Of a stretch of DNA of 64,000 bases, positions 49,210 through 59,255 are shown one piece after another. The first letter of the stretch is position 1. Each line of letters opens with the position of its first letter. A program made the translations under genes and the position numbers. Origin of the DNA: an uncultured Caldilineales bacterium (GTDB lineage Bacteria; Chloroflexota; Anaerolineae; JAAEKA01); the NCBI GenBank assembly GCA_937907455.1, contig CALESQ010000078.1:53618-117617 (forward strand). The letters run 5' to 3'. The notes below the pieces were generated by a model, which was not told the DNA's origin, did no database searches, and saw only the letters and a list, made by a program, of their open reading frames with translations.

Positions 49210-51222
49210 ATGCCACACGAAAACCAATCCCTGCAAGACCTCGCCATCAACACCATCCGTTTCCTATCGGCAGATGCCATCCAGCAAGCCAACTCTGGTC
49301 ACCCCGGCCTGCCGATGGGAACAGCCGCCATGGCCTATACCCTTTGGACGCGCCACCTGCGCCACAACCCGGCTGATCCGAACTGGGCCAACCGCGACCG
49401 CTTTGTACTGTCTGGCGGCCACGGCTCAATGCTGCTTTACAGCCTGCTGCACCTCACCGGCTACAATTTGTCGCTGGAAGAGATCAAGCGCTTTCGGCAG
49501 CTCGGCAGTCTAACACCGGGCCACCCCGAATACGGCCTCACGCCGGGCGTAGAGTGTACCACTGGCCCCCTGGGTCAGGGCTTTGCCAACGGCGTAGGCA
49601 TGGCTATGGCCGAAGCGCATTTGGCTGCGATCTACAATCGCCCCGACCACGAAATCATCAACCACACCACCTACGCCATCGTCACCGACGGCGACCTGAT
49701 GGAAGGAGTGGCCTCGGAGGCAGCATCGCTGGCCGGCCATTTGCAGCTTGGCAAACTAATCTACCTATACGACGACAACCGCATCAGCATCGAAGGCTCC
49801 ACCGCGTTAGCCTTCACCGAAGACCAGGGCGCACGCTTTGCGGCCTACGGCTGGCATGTGCAGCATGTCGCCAACAGCGAAGACGTTGAGGCGATTGATG
49901 CCGCTATCCGGGCAGCCAAAGCCGATGCGCGCCCCTCACTCATCATAGTCCATACCACCATTGGCTATGGCCTGCCCACGCGCGCCGGCACCGAAAAGGC
50001 ACACGGCGAACCACCCGGTGACACAGAGCTCAATGGGGCCAAGCAGGCGCTGGGCTGGCCGCTGGAGCCGCGCTTCTTCATCCCCGACAACGTGCTGGCT
50101 TTCTACCGCCAGGCACTGCAACGCGGTGAGGCTGAGCAGGCGGCATGGCAGGCACAATTCGACGCCTACGCCACAACTTATCCTGCGCAGGCAGATGAGC
50201 TGCGCGGCCGGCTGGCGGGCAAACTGCCCGCGGGCTGGGAAGCGGCGCTACCCGTGTTCCCAACAGACGCAAAAGGCATGGCTACCCGCGCTTCCTCTGG
50301 CAAAGTGCTGAATGCCCTGGCTAGCGCACTGCCCGCGCTGTTCGGCGGTTCGGCTGATCTGGCTCCCTCCACCAAAACATGGATGGAGTCGCGCAGCGCT
50401 TTCAGCGAAACCGACCGCAACGGCAGCAACGTGCATTTCGGTGTGCGCGAACACGCCATGGGTAGCATTGTCAACGGTCTGTCCTATCACGGCGGCTTCA
50501 TCCCCTTTGGTGCCACCTTCCTGGTATTCGCTGACTACATGCGCCCGCCCATCCGTCTGGCCGCCTTGTCGCACCTCGGCTCGATTTTCGTCTTTACCCA
50601 TGACAGCATCGGTGTAGGTGAAGACGGCCCCACACACCAGCCCATCGAGCAATTGGCTTCGCTGCGTGCCATTCCCAACCTGGTAACCCTGCGCCCGGCT
50701 GATGCCAACGAGGTACGTGAGGCGTGGCGCAGCGCCGTGGAAAACCGCCATCGCCCCACCGTGCTGGCCCTCACCCGCCAGGATTTGCCCACGCTGGATC
50801 GCAGCCTCTATGCCCCCGCCGAGGGCCTGCACCGCGGTGCCTACGTGCTGACCGACCTCGGCGCTACCGGCACGCCGCAAATCATCCTGATGGCCAGCGG
50901 CTCCGAAGTCAGCCTGATCGTGCCGGCAGCGCAGCAGTTGGCCGAGCAGGGGCTGCGTGTACGCCTGGTGTCCTTCCCCAGTTGGGAGCTGTTCGCCGCG
51001 CAGGATGCCACCTATCAAGCCGCGGTATTGCCGGCGAATGTGCCCGCACGGCTGGCTGTAGAAGCAGGCGTCTCGCAGGGCTGGCAACGCTGGGTTGGCG
51101 ATTCTGGCCGCGTGTTGGCACTGGATGGCTATGGCGTTTCTGCCCCGGCAAAACAAGCCTTCGCCCATCTGGGTTTAACGGTTAATCACATCGTAGCGCT
51201 GGCGCGCGAACTCGTTGGATAA
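49210..51222 (+). CDS. tkt: Transketolase
   Basis: A 670-residue thiamine diphosphate enzyme of the non-oxidative pentose phosphate or Calvin pathways. Signatures: IRFLSADAIQQANSGHPGLP at the start, GPLGQGFANGVGMA near 118, VTDGDLMEGVASEAASLAGH (ThDP motif) near 157, and GVGEDGPTHQPIEQLASLRA near 470. The ATG at 49210 matches family length; an in-frame start at 49162 lies in the repeat element. The transaldolase gene follows, so both sugar-shuffling enzymes are together. Confidence 0.97.
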   Translation: MPHENQSLQDLAINTIRFLSADAIQQANSGHPGLPMGTAAMAYTLWTRHLRHNPADPNWANRDRFVLSGGHGSMLLYSLLHLTGYNLSLEEIKRFRQLGSLTPGHPEYGLTPGVECTTGPLGQGFANGVGMAMAEAHLAAIYNRPDHEIINHTTYAIVTDGDLMEGVASEAASLAGHLQLGKLIYLYDDNRISIEGSTALAFTEDQGARFAAYGWHVQHVANSEDVEAIDAAIRAAKADARPSLIIVHTTIGYGLPTRAGTEKAHGEPPGDTELNGAKQALGWPLEPRFFIPDNVLAFYRQALQRGEAEQAAWQAQFDAYATTYPAQADELRGRLAGKLPAGWEAALPVFPTDAKGMATRASSGKVLNALASALPALFGGSADLAPSTKTWMESRSAFSETDRNGSNVHFGVREHAMGSIVNGLSYHGGFIPFGATFLVFADYMRPPIRLAALSHLGSIFVFTHDSIGVGEDGPTHQPIEQLASLRAIPNLVTLRPADANEVREAWRSAVENRHRPTVLALTRQDLPTLDRSLYAPAEGLHRGAYVLTDLGATGTPQIILMASGSEVSLIVPAAQQLAEQGLRVRLVSFPSWELFAAQDATYQAAVLPANVPARLAVEAGVSQGWQRWVGDSGRVLALDGYGVSAPAKQAFAHLGLTVNHIVALARELVG

Positions 51223-51224
51223 GA

Positions 51225-51305
51225 TAACAGGGTGACAAAGTGAGTTAATCGAGTTCCTTTCACCCAATAACCCTGTCATCTCTTCACCCTGTCACCAAGT
51301 CATAT
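51225..51305. repeat. Short inverted and tandem repeats between tkt and tal
   Basis: ACAGGGTGA at about 51228 is inverted as TCACCCTGT at about 51285, with further CACCC and GTCA units between. It may form a weak hairpin after tkt. Confidence 0.45.
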
Positions 51306-51321
51306 CTATCTTCTACTACCT

Positions 51322-52428
51322 ATGAACATCGTACAACAACTCTCACAAGCCGGACAATCCATCTGGTACGATAATATCCAACGCGGGATGCTGCACAGCG
51401 GCGAGCTGGCAGGCATGATCACCCGCGGAGAAATTCGCGGGGTCACCTCTAACCCGACAATTTTCATGAACGCTGTCACCAAATCCGCAGACTATGATGC
51501 CGCGTTAGCTGATCTGGCCCGGGCTGGCCTCGGCGCAACAGATAGCTTCTGGCAACTGGCTGTAGAGGATATCCAGGCCACGGCCGATCTGTTCGCACCG
51601 CTTTACCAGGATACCGATGGCGGTGATGGCTTCGTCAGCCTGGAGGTAAACCCCGATCTTGCCGACGACGGCGAAGCCACATTGGCTGAGGCCAAGCGTC
51701 TATGGCAGCGAGTCAATCGCCCCAACCTGATGATCAAAATCCCGGCCACGCGCGCCGGGCTGCCGGCCATCACCGCGGCCATTGCTGCGGGTATCAACGT
51801 CAACGTCACGCTGATCTTCTCACGCCAACGCTATGCCGAGGTAATGGACGCCTACATCAGCGGGCTGGAGCAGCGGGCAGACCAGGGGATGCCGCTGAAT
51901 CGGGTCGCTTCAGTGGCATCCTTCTTCGTTTCCCGCGTAGACAGCAAAGCAGACAGCCTGCTGGCCCGGATCGCTGCCGAGGGTGGTCGCCGCGGGACAT
52001 CCGCCACACGACTGCAAGGCAAGGCCGCAATTGCCAACGCCAAAGTAGCCTATGCTGATTTCAAGCGCGTCTTTAATCGCAAACGCTTCCAGCGGCTGGC
52101 TGCGCTGGGCGCGCGCGTGCAGCGCCCGTTGTGGGCCTCCACCGGCACTAAAAATCCCCATTACAGCGACGTACTCTATGTGGACGAGCTAATTGGGCCC
52201 TACACCGTAAACACTGTGCCCCCGCAAACCCTGACCGCATTTCTGGATCACGGGAAGGTACGCCCCACACTGGAGGCCGATGTGGATCAAGCGCGGCGCA
52301 CCCTGCGGCAAATCGAGGCACTAGGCATCTCAATGACCGCCGTTACCGATCAACTGGAACGCGAGGGAGTAAAAGCTTTCAGCGACGCCTTCCGCGACCT
52401 GCTGGCTGCGGTGGCTAGCAAGCAGTAG
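51322..52428 (+). CDS. tal: Transaldolase
   Basis: A 368-residue transaldolase. The N-terminus QAGQSIWYDNIQRGMLHSGE and GVTSNPTIFMNAV are typical; the Schiff-base Lys139 is in LMIKIPATRAG, and VNVTLIFSRQRY and ASVASFFVSRVDSK follow. It exchanges dihydroxyacetone units between sugar phosphates. The short gap from tkt carries GTGACA-type repeats. Confidence 0.96.
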   Translation: MNIVQQLSQAGQSIWYDNIQRGMLHSGELAGMITRGEIRGVTSNPTIFMNAVTKSADYDAALADLARAGLGATDSFWQLAVEDIQATADLFAPLYQDTDGGDGFVSLEVNPDLADDGEATLAEAKRLWQRVNRPNLMIKIPATRAGLPAITAAIAAGINVNVTLIFSRQRYAEVMDAYISGLEQRADQGMPLNRVASVASFFVSRVDSKADSLLARIAAEGGRRGTSATRLQGKAAIANAKVAYADFKRVFNRKRFQRLAALGARVQRPLWASTGTKNPHYSDVLYVDELIGPYTVNTVPPQTLTAFLDHGKVRPTLEADVDQARRTLRQIEALGISMTAVTDQLEREGVKAFSDAFRDLLAAVASKQ

Positions 52429-52548
52429 CCAGCAAACAGCCATCCATGCGCTCGGCGCACAACCGTGAATAAAAACGGACCGGCTCGGTCAGGAAATTGG
52501 CAACCATCCCGCAGGGGCCGGCCAGGGCGATCTTCGGCTAATAAACAG

Positions 52549-52587
52549 AAAGCCGTAACCGGTGTTTACGCCGGTTACGGCTTTCTT
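52549..52587. terminator. Bidirectional terminator between tal and the radical SAM gene
   Basis: AAAGCCGTAACCGG and CCGGTTACGGCTTT form a perfect 14-pair stem with an eight-base loop, with T-rich flanks on both strands. It lies between convergent genes. Confidence 0.85.
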
Positions 52588-52622
52588 GATAGCAGGGACA
52601 AGAGGGGCTGGCAGCGAAACCA

Positions 52623-53699
52623 CTATCGCACTACGTCCAGTGCGGCCTTTGCCAGGGTGGGCGGGTGTAGCAGCATGTTGGCATAGCTGGCGTTAGCCAT
52701 AGGGCAGGCGCATTCTTTGTTAGCAACAGAGCGGCGCATGGCTGCCATCGGCTCACCAAACCAGATCGGCGCCAGGTCATAGCCAGTGTCGCGCAGATTA
52801 CCCACGCCCTCGGCGCGGATGCAGCAACTCCACACGTCGCCGTTTGGCGCGATCTGGCACGAAGCCCAGCCCGCGTAGCAATCAATAATCTGCGTTCGCT
52901 CCAGCAACGTGCGCTTGGCGAGTTGATAATACTGGGCACGGAATGCCTGCGTGAAGCGGGCAATGCCTTTGGCTGGGGCCTCGTGCGCCTTCTGGCTGAG
53001 AAAATCGGCCACTGGTGCATATTGCTCGGCCAGCGGCGTGATGCCCCAGCCGACCGTATCCAGCTCCACCCGTTCCTCGGCCACCTCGGTGATATAGCTG
53101 TCGGGCTGCAAGGCTTGCAGGCCACGGTAGGTTTCTTCAAACAGGTGGATGTTAAAGCGACTAACCACAGTGTGGATGGTTAGTACCAGGTTAGAGTAGC
53201 GGCTTTGCAGCGCCTTGAGGCGACGCCACGTTTCCAGCGAACGTTCCCAGTTGCCTGGGATGCCGCGGATGTCGTCATGCACCTCACCCAGGCCGTCCAA
53301 ACTGAGGTTGATGCCCACCTGGGCGCGCTCACAGGTGCGCACGATAGTCTCGGCCTGCTCTAGAACGCGTTCAGTGAGCAGGCCATTGGTGGGGATGGTG
53401 ATGTACTCAGGCCGGCAGTGCTGATAGCCGCTGATTACCATCTGATCGAGGTCGTCGCGCAGAAACGGCTCGCCGCCGGTGAAAGTCAGATACACCGGGC
53501 TGCGCCCCAGCTTCTGAAACACCTGATCCCACTCGGCCAACGTCAGGTCGTCATTAGGTTTGCGCCACACGTCGCAGGTACGGCATTTGCTGTTGCAGCG
53601 ATAGCTGATGCTGATTACCACACTAAAGGGGTACATCCGCGGCCAGCCAAAGCGGCGAAACGCCATATACAGAGGTAGTTTGGGAATTAAACCAAGCAT
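52623..53699 (-). CDS. Radical SAM protein, MoaA/SPASM type
   Basis: A 358-residue enzyme with the [4Fe-4S] motif C35xxxC39xxC42 (YRCNSKCRTC), TFTGGEPFLRDDL (the SAM-binding GGEP) and a C-terminal SPASM-like Cys cluster (IIDCYAGWASCQIAPNGDVW, then SCCIR and ECACP). SPASM proteins often modify peptides or other macromolecules, or mature enzymes. The ATG at 53699 has GGAG eight bases upstream, but that GGAG is the 3' arm of a terminator-like hairpin (53700-53735). Last gene of the radical SAM run; substrate unknown. Confidence 0.88.
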   Translation of the reverse strand: MLGLIPKLPLYMAFRRFGWPRMYPFSVVISISYRCNSKCRTCDVWRKPNDDLTLAEWDQVFQKLGRSPVYLTFTGGEPFLRDDLDQMVISGYQHCRPEYITIPTNGLLTERVLEQAETIVRTCERAQVGINLSLDGLGEVHDDIRGIPGNWERSLETWRRLKALQSRYSNLVLTIHTVVSRFNIHLFEETYRGLQALQPDSYITEVAEERVELDTVGWGITPLAEQYAPVADFLSQKAHEAPAKGIARFTQAFRAQYYQLAKRTLLERTQIIDCYAGWASCQIAPNGDVWSCCIRAEGVGNLRDTGYDLAPIWFGEPMAAMRRSVANKECACPMANASYANMLLHPPTLAKAALDVVR

Positions 53700-53735
53700 A
53701 AAAAAAACTCCGGAGGCGGTATGGGCCTCCAGAGT
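53700..53735 (-). promoter_or_regulatory. Hairpin plus T-tract overlapping the ribosome site of the radical SAM gene
   Basis: On the minus strand ACTCTGGAGGC pairs with GCCTCCGGAGT (one mismatch, seven-base loop), then seven T immediately before the ATG. The 3' arm contains the only Shine-Dalgarno, GGAG, eight bases from the ATG. The structure could act as terminator of the upstream DUF104-like gene, as translational lock, or as attenuator. Confidence 0.7.
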
Positions 53736-53813
53736 CGCCGGTCACTGCCGGATCAAGGACATTCGCTGTCTGACCTGCGCAGCACCTCGGTTAAAAAGTG
53801 GGCGTATGCGCGA

Positions 53814-54110
53814 TCAGATCAGGATGCCGGCCGGCTCGCGGGCCTCAGCAAGGTTCCACACCAGCCATTCGTCGCTATCCAATACCCAGCTTTCCGCATC
53901 GAAGTCCAGCACTTGCCAGCGGCTGCGCGTCAGCTCCGCAGCAAGATCATTTTCGGCTTCAGCGTTAATCGCTTGCAGGAACAAGTCCCATTCGTCGGGA
54001 GCCGGTACTTCGATCTGGATGCTGTGGCCGTCTGCCAGATGGCTAAGATCGGCCTGAGGTACGAACACGCCGTCCTGGTAAACGGCGGCTATCGTTGTTG
54101 TATCTGCCAT
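53814..54110 (-). CDS. DUF104/AF2212-like antitoxin-type protein
   Basis: A 98-residue protein with GGAGG nine bases before its ATG. The first 40 residues (IAAVYQDGVFVPQADLSHLA, then DGHSIQIEV) match the beta-strand pattern of AF2212-like antitoxins (DUF104). The remaining 55 residues are acidic and Trp-rich (PDEWDLFLQAINAEAEN, SDEWLVWNLAEAREP). No VapC-like toxin gene lies next to it, so a toxin-antitoxin role is unsupported here. Confidence 0.55.
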   Translation of the reverse strand: MADTTTIAAVYQDGVFVPQADLSHLADGHSIQIEVPAPDEWDLFLQAINAEAENDLAAELTRSRWQVLDFDAESWVLDSDEWLVWNLAEAREPAGILI

Positions 54111-54317
54111 GATCAATCCTCCTGTGGTGAGTAATCCGTGCTATTCAACAAAGAATGAAAACACTATCTGCTTATACACCGCAGGAAGGATTTAGTTGCG
54201 CAGTATTTGACTTAAATTTGTACGGCACTAATACGTAATGCGTAACACGCAATTCAGAATTGACATTGATGGCTGTGAGGGCGTGTTATCTGAGTTACGG
54301 GTTACTGGTTACTCACC

Positions 54318-54524
54318 TTATCCCAAATTCTCAATGTACTGCCTCATCTCTCGCTGGTTCACCTTGAGATACTGATCGCGAAGGATTTCGGCCATCTCCT
54401 CGTCGCTCAGGCGGATGCTGAGGATCGCCAACGCGTCCTCCGGTGACTCGCCGTAGGCCAGCTTGCGCTTGCCGTTGCGCAGTTGAAACAGATACATGTA
54501 ATGCGGGTTGCTAAAGCTGCTCAT
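54318..54524 (-). CDS. Small conserved-looking hypothetical protein, 68 residues
   Basis: A 68-residue hydrophilic protein: MSSFSNPHYMYLFQLRNGKR, then a helical part (SPEDALAILSIRLSDEEMAE, QREMRQYIENLG). No signal peptide, Cys or known domain. An in-frame GTG at 54539 would add five residues. It lies between the DUF104-like gene and radical SAM genes, the position a small substrate or partner could take, but nothing proves that. Confidence 0.5.
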   Translation of the reverse strand: MSSFSNPHYMYLFQLRNGKRKLAYGESPEDALAILSIRLSDEEMAEILRDQYLKVNQREMRQYIENLG

Positions 54525-54605
54525 GATAAAAGTACACACGGAGATAAGTACACAAGGTCAAGTGGAGGCAGGCCAACATTCTGACCTTATCTACTTGTTT
54601 ACAGT

Positions 54606-56003
54606 TCATGCCTTAATCAACGTACCCTGATACACCTCGGCCCCGCGGGCAGAGGTAAGGCCGCGATTAACTTCGGCGTCATATTTGCCGGCGAGCAGGT
54701 CACGGTAGAACTGATAGTCCACGCCTTTGACCTTTTCGTCGTCGGGGAAGCGGTGGTAATTGTCCTTGCTCATCAGGCTTTTGCCCTCTGCGATGAGCTG
54801 GTAGCCCAGCGCCGAGCCAGGATAGGGTGCGTAGAAGGCAATGGAGGGCATCACGCGCTTCATGCGTTTGAGCATGCGCATAGTCTTGAAGGCATCCTCA
54901 TGGCTTTCGCCGGGAATGCCCAGCATGATATTCGACCAGAACACCGGGGGCCGCTGGCCTTTCGCCTCCAGATCGTCACCGATGCGATTCACCAAGTCAA
55001 TAGCGAAATAATTGTCTTCCTCGGTACATTCCTTGTTGAGCAGCTTCAGAATGCGGTCGCTGCCCGACTCGAAGCCGATAGAGATCGTACGCCAATTGGT
55101 CTCGCTCACCAGCGCCTCAAACAGATCGGGCCATTGACGCACAGTGTCGGCGCGACCTGCGGCCCAATAGGTCCAGTTCTTGGTCTCGCGCGGGTAGCGT
55201 TCGATCCACTCCTTGAGCCATTTGGGGTTCTGGAAGAACATCGAGTCATGAATCACCACCGAGCCAACGCCATAGGTGCGGTCGAGATAGTTCAGCTCAT
55301 CAATCACCTGATCTACTGACCGGCGCCCCATGTTGGGGATATAGGAATTTTCGTTGCAGAACACACACTGCCACGGACACACGCGGCTGGTGATGATGGT
55401 AGCCACCGGCCCCGGCCCCCAGCCGCATTCCGGCTCCATCGGCCAGCGCCAGCGCCACTTGCGCTGAGTGCGCCAGCCCACCGGCTTGGGCCACAGCGTG
55501 CGGTCAATCATCGGCCACTCAGTCATGGCCTTGGCGCCCTCGGCAGAGAAGACGCGCTCGAAGCTGAGCGGATTGCGCACCAGGTCTACGATCACCCGCT
55601 CACCCGGCCCCATGCAGATACGGTCGAAATCAGCCACCGCAGCCATCTCATCAGGCGCTACCGTGGCGTGCATGCCACCCGTCAGCACCAAACCCTTGGG
55701 GTTGAGCTGCTTGAAGAGCCGCGCAGCCTGAAGCGCCGGTGGATAGGTGTAGCTGCGCACGTTCATCAGCAGCATATCGTAGCCGGCCAGTTGCGGCGCG
55801 AGCTGCTCCCACGAGGTGACCGCGCGCGTTGAGGCCAGATCGGTGACAATGCCGTTCTGTTTAAGGATGGTGCGCAGGAGGCCCAGGCCATGATCCTGCC
55901 ACTGTTCGTGTGGCCCGCCCGGCTTCACCAGATCGCCCAGGTCGCCCAGGTCAAGCCACAGGATATTGGATTGTTTCTTCGGTCGGGAACTAAATAAAGG
56001 CAC
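54606..56003 (-). CDS. Cobalamin-binding-domain radical SAM protein
   Basis: A 465-residue class B-like enzyme. A Rossmann-type N-terminal domain (NILWLDLGDLGDLVKPGGPH to LVLTGGMHATVAPDE, about residues 13-120) resembles the B12-binding domain; the radical SAM core has C209xxxC213xxC216 (CPWQCVFC), then ISIGFESGSDRILKLLNKE and MLGIPGESHEDAFKTMRML. The GTG at 56003 is preferred because GGAGG lies five bases upstream; an in-frame GTG at 56033 would add ten residues. Relatives make C-methylations, ring contractions or cyclisations. Substrate unknown. Confidence 0.85.
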   Translation of the reverse strand: MPLFSSRPKKQSNILWLDLGDLGDLVKPGGPHEQWQDHGLGLLRTILKQNGIVTDLASTRAVTSWEQLAPQLAGYDMLLMNVRSYTYPPALQAARLFKQLNPKGLVLTGGMHATVAPDEMAAVADFDRICMGPGERVIVDLVRNPLSFERVFSAEGAKAMTEWPMIDRTLWPKPVGWRTQRKWRWRWPMEPECGWGPGPVATIITSRVCPWQCVFCNENSYIPNMGRRSVDQVIDELNYLDRTYGVGSVVIHDSMFFQNPKWLKEWIERYPRETKNWTYWAAGRADTVRQWPDLFEALVSETNWRTISIGFESGSDRILKLLNKECTEEDNYFAIDLVNRIGDDLEAKGQRPPVFWSNIMLGIPGESHEDAFKTMRMLKRMKRVMPSIAFYAPYPGSALGYQLIAEGKSLMSKDNYHRFPDDEKVKGVDYQFYRDLLAGKYDAEVNRGLTSARGAEVYQGTLIKA

Positions 56004-56129
56004 GTATGCCTCCAAAGCTATTCCGGCATTCACCGGTCGGTAGATCCAGAAGGCGATGCCGGGTAGGGTATTTAATGTTTAGTAACCAATGGCGAAACTC
56101 GGCGTCTTCGCCTTTGCAAAATCTGAACC

Positions 56130-57635
<1,506 letters not shown>

Positions 57636-57658
57636 GGAGGAACCTCAGGGGGAGGGAA

Positions 57659-57786
57659 GTAGACGAGTAGACGAGTAAACAAGTAAGCAAGTAGACAAGT
57701 AGACAAGTAAGCAAGCAGACAAGTAGACGAGTAAACAAGTAGACGAGTAAACAAGCAGACAAGCAGACGAGTAAGCAAGCAGACAA
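57659..57786. repeat. Sixteen tandem octamers upstream of a radical SAM gene
   Basis: Sixteen consecutive eight-base units of consensus GYARRCRA (GTAGACGA, GTAAACAA, GTAAGCAA, GTAGACAA, GCAGACAA and mixes). Same family as the ilvE upstream repeat; both are followed, on the gene's sense strand, by CTTCCCTCC and then GGTTCC(C)TC before the ATG. Confidence 0.92.
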
Positions 57787-57843
57787 GTTATATCACTTGT
57801 TTACTTGTATACATGTATACTTAAATATACGTGCTTACCTACC

Positions 57844-59184
57844 TCAGCTATACCGATACCCAAACTCGCGGCGGTAGCCAATGTCGGTGCTGAAGGCAGC
57901 TATCGCGCGCTTGGGCCATTTGGGTACAGGATGGCGCAGCAGTTGGCGCAAGCCACGTTGGACCATCACCGGTGGGCTGTACAGTTTGCGACACAGCCAG
58001 TCATAGGACTTCGTCAGCTCGTCCACGGTCATCAGCTTGGGCACATAGGTGACGTGCGTGGTATCGTAGCGTTCCCAGGTGTTGTGCGGAATGATGCGCC
58101 CCGCGGCCAGCAGCGCTTGCCGCTGCTCGGTACCGGGGTAAGGCGTCAGCACGGTAGCGCTGACGCTGTCCAGCTCGCTGCTGCGCACAAAATCCCAGGT
58201 TTGCTGAAAAGTATCAAATGTATCGTGATCAAAGCCGAAAACGAACAGCCCTACCACACCGATGCCGTGCGCGTGTACAGTTTTAATCACCTGGCGGTAG
58301 CGTTCGATGTTGCCTTTGGCCTTGCCGCCCAATTCCTTGCGGTTGGCTGGGTTCACCGACTCAAAACCGATGAAAAACTTGTCCATGTGCGCTTCACGCG
58401 CCAGCGTGAGCATCTCCGGAAAATCGGCCACCATCTGCTCGGCCTGGCAGGTCCAACCTTTCAGCGGTAGCTTCGCCAGGGCGCGCATCAAGCTTTCCAT
58501 GTACTCGGGGTTGAGCTTGAAATTCAGGCCAAAGTTGTCGTCAGTGAGGAAAAAGCGGCTGATCTTGCGCCGCTCAATCTCCTCAACCACCTCTTCCACC
58601 GGACGCAGGCGCATGGTGCGCCCTGAAACACGGATAGCGGTGCAAAAGGTGCAGTTGCGCGGGCAACCGCGCGTAATCTCAAGATAGGGCGTCCAGTAGT
58701 TTTTGTGTTCGTTCACCTGCTGCAGCACGCGGTCTTGCAGCACAGCCACGCCTGAATCGAGCGGGGCCCAGCTTTCGTCTACATAGGCTTTTTGCAGTGT
58801 GCCGCGGTCGAAATCCTTAATGATCTGCGGCCAGGTAGTGTAGGCTTCGCCGACAGCAATGCTATCAGCCCATTGCTCCACTTCGTCAGGAACCAGCGTC
58901 GTATGCGTGCCGCCCACAACAACCGTAGCGCCCTGACGCTGAATCGCCTGCGTGATCAACTTGGCCCGGTCAATCAGCAGCGTTTTGGCGCTGATGCCCA
59001 CCAAATCCTGTTTGCCCAGTGTGTGAATCGGCAGATCCATCAGGTCCTCGTCCCAGATTTCCACGGGGATTTCCTGAGGCACCAGCGAGGCCAGACGCAT
59101 CAACGTATACGGTTCACTGGTTCCACGGCCAAAATAACGGCCATCACGCCGCGGCTGGATGAGAACAACTTGTCGTATCGCCAC
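57844..59184 (-). CDS. Cobalamin-binding-domain radical SAM protein (446 residues)
   Basis: GTG start. N-terminal B12-type Rossmann domain (VVLIQPRRDGRYFGRGTSEP, VVVGGTHTTLVPDEVE, about residues 5-130), then the radical SAM core with C174xxxC178xxC181 (CPRNCTFC), FFIGFESVNPANRKELGGKA and GIGVVGLFVFGFDHDTFDTF. The C-terminal 70 residues are basic (PVMVQRGLRQLLRHPVPKW). Enzymes of this layout act on unactivated carbons; the substrate is unknown. It lies between the repeat-rich spacer and the SPASM gene. Confidence 0.87.
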   Translation of the reverse strand: MAIRQVVLIQPRRDGRYFGRGTSEPYTLMRLASLVPQEIPVEIWDEDLMDLPIHTLGKQDLVGISAKTLLIDRAKLITQAIQRQGATVVVGGTHTTLVPDEVEQWADSIAVGEAYTTWPQIIKDFDRGTLQKAYVDESWAPLDSGVAVLQDRVLQQVNEHKNYWTPYLEITRGCPRNCTFCTAIRVSGRTMRLRPVEEVVEEIERRKISRFFLTDDNFGLNFKLNPEYMESLMRALAKLPLKGWTCQAEQMVADFPEMLTLAREAHMDKFFIGFESVNPANRKELGGKAKGNIERYRQVIKTVHAHGIGVVGLFVFGFDHDTFDTFQQTWDFVRSSELDSVSATVLTPYPGTEQRQALLAAGRIIPHNTWERYDTTHVTYVPKLMTVDELTKSYDWLCRKLYSPPVMVQRGLRQLLRHPVPKWPKRAIAAFSTDIGYRREFGYRYS

Positions 59185-59255
59185 AAATCAATCCTGTTCT
59201 TTGATTCCGGTATGGCTGCCGCGCAGCCTACTCAACCGGCGGGCTGTGCCACTTG

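Noticed and set aside
53814..54110. Toxin-antitoxin pair around the DUF104-like gene
   Set aside because: No VapC/PIN or other toxin reading frame adjoins it, so only the antitoxin-like fold is reported.
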